A stretch of 5,314 nucleotides of DNA, from positions 1 to 5,314 of the forward strand of contig JAHFSN010000180.1 of the NCBI GenBank assembly GCA_023265735.1, given 5' to 3'. The notes beneath the pieces are model-generated. The model was not told where the DNA came from and searched no databases. It saw nothing but the letters and a program-made list of their open reading frames with translations. Positions 1-5,314 of this stretch are shown piece after piece. Each line of letters opens with the position of its first letter. Within the stretch, counting starts at the first letter, position 1. The DNA is from Spirochaetaceae bacterium (GTDB lineage Bacteria; Spirochaetota; Spirochaetia; JABEVK01). Made by a program: the position numbers and the translations under genes.

Positions 1-418
1 GGTAGGTCTTCCCTGTTCCGGCGGGCCCGATGCCAAAGGTCACGTCGCACCGCCGCATGGCGTCCACGTACTCGACCTGGTGCCATCCCCGGGGAAACAC
101 CTTCGCGAACCCCTGGGGGATCACGATGGCGGTGTCCTGAAACTGCTTAAGTTTCGCTTCATCGTCCCCGGAAAGGGCCTCGGCCAGGGTGGCGATGAGG
201 TCGGGGTTCACGTCCTGGCCCAGCTTGTGGCGGTCCCGGAGGAGGCGGATGAGGTGGTCGAACTGGTCGAAGGACGCCTGGTCCTCGGACGCCAGATGCA
301 GCTCGTTGCCCAGGGCGTAGACGGGAATGCCGATCGCCGCCTCGAGGGCGTCGAGGTTGGCGTGACCAGCGCCGCAAATTTGGGTCAGGAAATCATCTTC
401 TTCGATGACGATCTTCAC
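1..418 (-). CDS. phoH: PhoH-family ATPase, N-terminal part (3' end cut by window edge)
   Basis: This is the first 139 codons of a PhoH-like P-loop ATPase. Members are cytoplasmic NTPases linked to RNA metabolism and often sit near ybeY; their exact reaction is poorly defined. Counting from the GTG at 418, residues 1-45 form the small N-terminal domain (KIVIEEDD, then GHANLDALEAAIGIPV and a short beta strand). Residues 47-95 are a helical linker. Residues 114-128 (Q-x2-Y-x10-F) lead into the Walker A motif GPAGTGKT at 131-138, where the window ends. Walker B and the rest of the roughly 320-residue family length lie outside. The frame is open back to the TGA that ends lptD, with no ATG. GTG at 418 fits the start of family homology. 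A CTG at 430 lies 5 bases after a GGAGG and has better spacing, so the true start is uncertain. Family assignment is firm. Confidence 0.9.
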   Translation of the reverse strand, partial: MKIVIEEDDFLTQICGAGHANLDALEAAIGIPVYALGNELHLASEDQASFDQFDHLIRLLRDRHKLGQDVNPDLIATLAEALSGDDEAKLKQFQDTAIVIPQGFAKVFPRGWHQVEYVDAMRRCDVTFGIGPAGTGKTY

Positions 419-434
419 CGTCGGTGTCAGGGAT

Positions 435-440
435 TCCTCC
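435..440 (-). promoter_or_regulatory. Shine-Dalgarno sequence for phoH
   Basis: The minus strand reads GGAGGA here, the best ribosome-binding match seen in the lptD-phoH gap. It ends 4-5 bases before a CTG at 430 but about 17 bases before the GTG at 418. The spacing therefore argues for the rare CTG start, while start-codon frequency and family alignment argue for GTG. Confidence 0.6.
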
Positions 441-466
441 AGGTCCGGCGGGGCCGGATCCCCTGG
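439..466 (-). other. GC-rich hairpin between lptD and phoH, abutting the ribosome-binding site
   Basis: The minus strand holds a perfect 6-bp stem, TCCGGC and GCCGGA, around a CCC loop (444-458). It can be extended by a further 5-bp pairing of CCAGG with CCTGG, with a 3-base bulge (GGA) on the upstream arm. The downstream arm runs into the GGAGGA ribosome-binding site and shares its first two bases. There is no T-run after it, so it does not look like an intrinsic terminator. A role in setting phoH translation or protecting the upstream transcript end is possible but is only inference from position. Confidence 0.5.
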
Positions 467-493
467 GATACTAGCGGCACCGGTGAACGTCCG

Positions 494-3400
494 TCAAGGA
501 GTCGTGGTCGGCAGGGCCGTCGAAGTGGTGGTTTGAGTCGAGGTCGCCGCGGTATCCTTCGGGTTGGTGAGGGTCCCGTTCTGGTCCACCTGCAGCCGGG
601 TCTTGAGTTCGGGGATCGGCAGCCACTGGACGAGGTGCCCTGCCACTGGTACTGGGAGATGCGCCCGGTGGTCACCAGTTGCGGCGACCCCGTGTAGCTG
701 AGCTTGATCTGCCAGTCGTCGAGGTAGTGGACCGCCGCGATGGTCAAGTTGCTCATCTTGAAATTCGAGCGCCGAAGGGCCGCCGTGTCCCAGATCGAGA
801 GGGAGTCCAAAATATCCTTGGCGGGGTTGACCGTCGAGACAACGCCGTCGCCAAAACTCTCGACCAGGAACGGAAAGTACCGGAACGCGGCTCGGTTGAC
901 CACGCCCTGCTGAACCTGGATGTCGATAAACCGGGCGAGCTTGTAGATCAAGGCGTAGTTCAGCGTGAACGGCATGTCGGAATACTGCTGAAGGTTGATG
1001 GGCCAGCTGGCGTTGACCCTCGCCGACAGCGAATTGCGCCAGTGCCACCATTGGACGAGGGGAATATCGAGCGTGTACCCAAAGAACAGCTGGGACGGAA
1101 GGTAGTCCTCGGCGCCGGCGCGCCACTGACGGGACACCTTGTCAAAGGTGTAGGCGGTGGTCCTCTGGTGCGTGTATTTCGCTTCAAATCCCCAGGCCTG
1201 GAGGTCGGTCACCGATGAAACGGGGCGCTTCTTGTCCACGTCGTATCGGTAGGTCTCGTTGAGGAGAGCTTCCTTCACGGGGTCCCACTCGACGCTGGAT
1301 TCCCAGGGACTGAAGATCCAGAGCTTTTCGGTCTCCTGGGCCGTGATCGTCGTGTAGGCCTTGGCCCACGGGATGGCTGCGTCCAGGCGGCCGGTGTAGG
1401 TCCGCAACTTGTCCAGGGGCGGCAGATTGGTCTGCCATCCGGCCTGGGCCTTGACCGTGGGATAGTCCTCCCTTAGGTACCAGACTCCCTGGGTCGACGT
1501 CTGGTGGCTGGTGACGGTTTCCTTCTGGCCGTTGTAGTAGACGTTCTTGTCCCCCTGGGCCTGCCAGAGGCTCGTGGCAAGGTTGTACTGGACAGACGAG
1601 TCACGCCAAGGTCCCCCGGAGACCCAGGGTTTGAGGGTGGACGTCAGGTTCTGCGACAACAGGCTCGAAGTCTGCTGCTTGTCCTGGTCTCGGTAGGTGG
1701 ACGTGTTTCCCGATTCCAGGGAATCGATGTAGTACGTGTCCTGGGTCTGTTGATGGAGGGAAAAGGAGTTGCTGTTGACCCAGAGGTTGTCCGAAAGGCC
1801 CGAGGTAAACGTGATCTTCGAGTCGTACGAACCGGTCCACCGGGACGTCTTTGTCTTCCAAAGGTCGTCCTGGGGTCCACGGGGTCCGCGCGGAGGGTCC
1901 TCATCGTAGTAGCGGGTATCGACCTTCGTGGTGGGCTGAAACGACCAGGTCACACCCGAAACCCACTGCCCAGGGGCCGCCGCGTCGGGCAGCGAGTCCA
2001 GGAGGGCCGGGGGAATCACCGCCGGGGAAAACGAGGGAGTCTGGGGTTCGTCCTTTGGTTCAGGAGCGTTGGTCTGCGGAGGAATGAGGAGCGAAAATGA
2101 CTTCTTCTGGGCATCGGAATCCGCCGCCGGGGGCCAGAGGGTTCCTTGAAAGTTGAGCGTTACCTGGGGAAACACCAGCTGGCTCGGCGTGTAGAAGGAG
2201 TTGAGAGGATCACCGTCGATGCCCTGGGGCTGTCTGGTCCGCGCGTTCCACAGCAAACTGCCCGTGGTGGAAGCCGGAGGGAGGTTAGCCGTCCCCGTCC
2301 AGACAAGGCTCGATTTCGCGGTGGAGGTGTTGGTCGCCACCGCGGGACCCAGACCGAGCAGCGAAAAGACGCTGAAGTTCTCCGAACGGTTGCCGGTCAT
2401 GTCGTTGTAGAGAAGCGGGTCCGAATAGTACTCGGCCGAAAAGTTCCCCCAGCCTGCGGTGAGGGCCGTCTGTCCTCCCCAGCGAAACGGCAGCCGGTTC
2501 GACCCGAGGTAGCTGACGTTCCATTGCGACTGGTCCCACGGGTCAAGCTCCGCCTGAAAGGGGTTGATCGAGAACGGAAGGCCCAGGCTGCTGACGGTTC
2601 GGGTCACGCCGAAGCCCCCCGACGCGGTGAAAGTTTGGAGTCCTGCCAGTCCAGGAAGCGAAGCATCGAGCCCCGTCAGGAAGCCGAGGTTGCTGTAGAA
2701 GTCGGCGAGCACCTTGAGGGTCCAGTTCGGGGGAACGTTCGATGGCGGCGGGGTGCCCCGCACGAGGTAGAGTCCCTTGATGACCCGGTCGGTCTCTTGG
2801 GCCTTGGAGTCCTCCATTTGGAGGAAGGACATCGGCTGGGCGTCCTTCTTCTTCTTTCCCCAAACGTACGTCGTGGTCTGAAGGCTGGTTCCCCGTCTGT
2901 CCCCGGCCCCAGGAAACGACAGCACGGGATTGAAAAAAAACTCATCGCCCGGCTGGAAAAAGAACGGGAAGTACATCACGGGGATGCGCCCCATGTAGAG
3001 GACCGAGTCCTGGAGTCCCCACTCGCCGGGGGCCAAGACCCAGATTCTCTTAGCCAGGATCCGGTAGTTCGGGTCCTTCCCCAGGCTTGACGTGATGATC
3101 CCCGAATCCATCACGACCAGGTCTTCGCCCGATCGCCGAATCGCGTCGCCGGCGTACCGGAACGTCATGGTTTGGTCGCCCACGGTCCTCTTTCTGTCCG
3201 ACGCTCCGCCATAGAAGATGCCCTGGGAATCCGAAAGACGAAACGTCATGCTGTCGCCCCGGAAGACGTCGGTGGAAGACTCTCGGATCATGGAATACAC
3301 GACGTTTCCCCGGGCCGTCATCTCTTCGTTGGCCTGGTCGTACCAAAGCTCGTCGGCCACGATCACGTGCGTCACCTTCTTCTCCTGGTCCACCAAGGTG

Positions 3401-3798
3401 ACTTGAAGCCCCCCGGACAGGCGGAGAAGGTGGCCGTCCCCGGGGGCGTCGACGGTGACCAAGCCCGCTTTCTGGGCGGAGTCGATGGTGAGGGTCTTGT
3501 GGGAGGGCGAAGGTTCGGGCCCAAGGGTGAGACCCAGTTTCTCGGCGATGCGCTTCCTCAGGTCGGGGACTCCTCCGGCCGTGGAGAGACCTAGCTCCTG
3601 AGCCCGGGCTGCCAGTTCGTAGTACCCGGCGGTCTGGAGTTCCAAAACCCGGTTGTCCACGGCGGCGGGAGGAGGATTGGCAGCCGGAACAGAAGGAGAA
3701 CCCTGGATGTCGGGGAGACCGGCGTCGGGGTCCCGCGGGTAAGCCAGGCCGGCGCCGAGGAGTAACCATCCGACGAGGAGGACTCGGAACCGGATCAT
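494..3798 (-). CDS. lptD: LPS-assembly outer-membrane protein LptD/OstA-like (apparent single-base frameshift near its 3' end)
   Basis: LptD is the outer-membrane barrel that receives LPS or related glycolipid from the periplasmic Lpt bridge and inserts it in the outer leaflet. Residues 1-19 are a signal peptide (MIRFRVLLVGWLLLGAGLA). A Pro/Ala-rich linker follows, then a SAP-like segment (about 51-90). An OstA/LptA-like beta domain covers about 124-270 (for example ADELWYDQANEEMTARGNVV), leading to the motif GRIPVMYFPFFFQPGDE near 270-287. The rest to the end is barrel, rich in Trp, Tyr, Ser and Thr in alternating strands, with Pro-rich loops near 565-605 and 630-645. The frame breaks near 622-645: the original frame runs on to 427 as Arg/Pro-rich nonsense, while the next frame continues with VQWLPIPELKTRLQVDQNG and stops at 494. 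One added base gives 1101 residues. The start lies 3 bases after the uvrA stop, without a clear ribosome site. The protein shows no cysteine. Family call is strong; the symbol is by domain content. Confidence 0.87.
497..565 (-). other. Thr-rich low-complexity C-terminal tail of LptD
   Basis: In the restored frame the protein does not end at its last barrel strand. It carries on for about 22 residues, with the segment TAATSTQTTTSTALPTTTP at the end. The tail has no terminal aromatic residue, which is the usual beta-signal of barrel proteins. The likely last strand is LKTRLQVDQNG just before it. The tail is visible only if the frameshift upstream is corrected. Confidence 0.6.
622..645 (-). other. 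Frameshift site in lptD (one base apparently missing)
   Basis: Barrel-like sequence ends with ISQYQWQGT in the upstream frame and resumes with VQWLPIPELKTRL in the next frame. Between them the minus strand reads GGC ACC TC GTC CAG TGG, so two bases stand where a full codon is expected, at 632-633. A lost T (ACC TTC GTC) would explain it simply. No slippery heptamer is visible, so a sequencing or assembly error, or a recent mutation, is more likely than programmed frameshifting. Confidence 0.75.
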
Positions 3799-3801
3799 GG
3801 G
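3799..3801 (-). promoter_or_regulatory. uvrA-lptD junction, likely translational coupling
   Basis: The uvrA TGA and the lptD ATG are separated only by CCC. The 25 bases before the ATG hold no purine-rich ribosome-binding site. Ribosomes ending uvrA could re-initiate at lptD, which would make lptD depend on uvrA translation. An internal promoter within uvrA cannot be excluded. Confidence 0.5.
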
Positions 3802-5314
3802 TCAGCCGTGCAGAATGTCGCGCAGGAATCGGCCCGTGTGGGACGTCGGGTGGTCGGCCACCACCTCGGGGGTCCCACTGACCACAAGCCGCCCTCCCCG
3901 CGCCCCTCCTTCGGGACCCAGATCAACGATCCAGTCGGCTTGCTTGATGACATCCAGGTTGTGCTCGATCAGGATGACGGTGTTCCCCAGGTCCACCAGC
4001 CTCTGCAGCACCTCGATGAGCTGCTTCACATCGGCGAAGTGCAGCCCGGTGGTCGGCTCGTCGATGACGTAGACGGTCTTTCCTGTGCTCCGTTTGGCCA
4101 GCTCGAGGGCGAGCTTGACCCGCTGGGCCTCTCCTCCGGAAAGCGTCAAGGCGGACTGCCCCAGGCGCACGTACCCCAGACCCACCGACTGGAGGGTCCT
4201 CAGCTTGTGGGCAATGGGAGTAATGCCCGAGAAGTACTCGACGGCTTCGTCCACGGACATCTCCAGCACTTCGTGGATGTTCTTGCCCTTGTAGCGGACC
4301 TCCAGGGTCTCGCGGTTGAAACGTTTGCCGTGGCAGACGTCGCAGGTGACGTAGACGTCGGGAAGGAAGTGCATCTCGATCTGGATGGAACCGTCGCCCT
4401 CGCAGTTTTCGCAGCGTCCGCCCTTGACGTTGAAGCTGAACCGCCCCGGCTTGTAGCCTCGGGCCTTGGATTCGGGCAAAGTGGCAAACAGATCACGGAT
4501 GGCTCCAAAGACCCCCACGTAGGTGGCGGGGTTGGATCGGGGTGTCCGGCCGATGGGGCTCTGGTCGATGGCGATGACTTTGTCCAGGTGCTCCAACCCC
4601 GTGAGGCTGGCGTACGTTCCCTCGGGCAGAGGGGTCTCCCGGCTGAGCCGGTTCACCAGCGCCGGGTAGAGGATATCGCTCATGAGCGTCGACTTGCCCG
4701 ACCCCGAGACCCCTGTGATGACGCTCATGGTCCCCAGGGGAAACTCGACATCGATGCCCTTGAGATTATGTTCCGCCGCCCCCTTGAGGACCAGGCTATG
4801 GCCGCGGCCCTTGCGGCGGGGCCTCTTGCTGTCGATGGTCACGGCCCCGGAAAGGTACTGGCCGGTGATCGACTCAGGGTTCGCGAGGATCTGGTCTACG
4901 GTGCCCTGGGCGATGACGTACCCCCCGTTGACCCCGCTGCCGGGGCCCAGGTCCACCACGTAGTCGGCGGCCCGGATGGTCTGTTCGTCGTGCTCGACCA
5001 CAATCAGGGTGTTGCCGATGTCCCGCAGATGGAGGAGGGTCGCGATGAGGCGCTCATTGTCGCGCTGATGCAGGCCGATGGTGGGCTCATCGAGGATGTA
5101 GAGCACCCCGACGAGCTGGCTGCCGACCTGGGTGGCCAGGCGGATGCGCTGGGCCTCGCCCCCCGAAAGGGTGGCCGCCTTGCGCTCGAGGGTCAGGTAG
5201 TCGAGGCCCACGCTCATGAGAAAGCCGAGCCGGCCGCGGATCTCCTTGAGGATCTGGTCGGCGATCTTGGTCTCGGTCTCGGACAGGGCCAGCTTGTCGA
5301 GATACTCCAGGGTG
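3802..5314 (-). CDS. uvrA: Excinuclease ABC subunit A, C-terminal half (5' end cut by window edge)
   Basis: UvrA is the cytoplasmic damage-sensing ATPase of nucleotide excision repair; it dimerises, loads UvrB on damaged DNA and leaves. About 503 codons are present, against a usual length near 940, so roughly the first 440 residues are outside. The frame stays open to the window edge, with ETKIADQILKEIRGRLGFL before the internal Met at 5217. Numbered from that Met, the first ATPase module shows its signature LSGGEAQ (17-23), Walker B with DEPT (43-46) and the H-loop His76. The second module has Walker A GVSGSGKST (169-177), a zinc module with Cys269, Cys272, Cys292 and Cys295 (C-x2-C-x19-C-x2-C), a signature at 359-365, DEPTTGLH (386-393) and His419. 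Every key residue is intact. The protein ends RFLRDILHG, a normal UvrA end. It is the most upstream gene seen of the row leading into lptD. Confidence 0.98.
   Translation of the reverse strand, partial: TLEYLDKLALSETETKIADQILKEIRGRLGFLMSVGLDYLTLERKAATLSGGEAQRIRLATQVGSQLVGVLYILDEPTIGLHQRDNERLIATLLHLRDIGNTLIVVEHDEQTIRAADYVVDLGPGSGVNGGYVIAQGTVDQILANPESITGQYLSGAVTIDSKRPRRKGRGHSLVLKGAAEHNLKGIDVEFPLGTMSVITGVSGSGKSTLMSDILYPALVNRLSRETPLPEGTYASLTGLEHLDKVIAIDQSPIGRTPRSNPATYVGVFGAIRDLFATLPESKARGYKPGRFSFNVKGGRCENCEGDGSIQIEMHFLPDVYVTCDVCHGKRFNRETLEVRYKGKNIHEVLEMSVDEAVEYFSGITPIAHKLRTLQSVGLGYVRLGQSALTLSGGEAQRVKLALELAKRSTGKTVYVIDEPTTGLHFADVKQLIEVLQRLVDLGNTVILIEHNLDVIKQADWIVDLGPEGGARGGRLVVSGTPEVVADHPTSHTGRFLRDILHG

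Noticed and set aside
439..466. Intrinsic terminator between lptD and phoH
   Set aside because: The hairpin has no T-run after it on the minus strand and is followed at once by a ribosome-binding site and phoH.
427..632. The 3' part of the long lptD reading frame taken at face value (1123 residues)
   Set aside because: Its last 65 or so residues are Arg/Pro-rich with no strand pattern, typical of GC-rich DNA read out of frame, and would run into the phoH start. The neighbouring frame gives sensible barrel sequence.
80..697. Plus-strand open frame of 205 codons across phoH and the lptD end
   Set aside because: It is antisense to two clear genes and to the gap between them, and its translation shows no family features.
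2146..3090. Long open frame on the plus strand (314 codons)
   Set aside because: It lies wholly antisense to lptD, has Arg/Gly/Val-rich composition with no recognisable domain, and is expected by chance opposite GC-rich coding sequence.
3050..3769. Minus-strand open frame of 239 codons overlapping the lptD 5' part
   Set aside because: Its Arg/Pro/Gly-rich translation is a frame-shadow of lptD, whose own frame has a signal peptide and clear domains there.
1..5314. A novel defence, mobile or otherwise undescribed system
   Set aside because: All three genes belong to known housekeeping families, and I see no direct repeats, integrase, transposase, toxin-antitoxin pair or unusual RNA structure apart from the short hairpin described.

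Overview
The window is a GC-rich bacterial chromosome segment. It is almost fully coding, with all genes on the minus strand, so transcription runs from the right edge (5314) to the left edge (1). Three genes lie in the order uvrA, lptD, phoH. The best guess for the host is a GC-rich spirochaete. Two observations support this: the outer-membrane protein reads like a spirochaete-type LptD rather than a proteobacterial one, and uvrA directly followed by lptD matches the order I recall from Treponema pallidum (TP0514, TP0515). This assignment is an inference from memory, not a search result.

Right part (3802-5314): the C-terminal half of the excinuclease ABC subunit UvrA, with its 5' end outside the window. 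It carries the end of the first ATPase module, the whole second ATPase module and an intact four-cysteine zinc module. Middle (494-3798): a very large outer-membrane LptD/OstA-like protein, starting only 3 bases after the uvrA stop. It has a signal peptide, a SAP-like helical segment, a periplasmic OstA/LptA-like beta domain and a long beta-barrel. Near 622-645 its frame appears broken by one missing base. Restoring that base gives a 1101-residue protein that ends in a plausible last barrel strand and a Thr-rich tail. Left part (1-418): the N-terminal 139 residues of a PhoH-family ATPase, cut by the window edge just after the Walker A motif. Between lptD and phoH (419-493) lie a GC-rich hairpin and a strong Shine-Dalgarno sequence.

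The genes do not form one biochemical pathway: DNA repair (uvrA), outer-membrane glycolipid/LPS insertion (lptD) and an RNA-associated ATPase (phoH). Tight spacing suggests co-transcription, with lptD translationally coupled to uvrA. I see no mobile element, CRISPR array, RNA gene or phage signal. The most useful second looks are the lptD frameshift, the cysteine-free LptD with a SAP-like segment, and the hairpin that overlaps the phoH ribosome-binding site.
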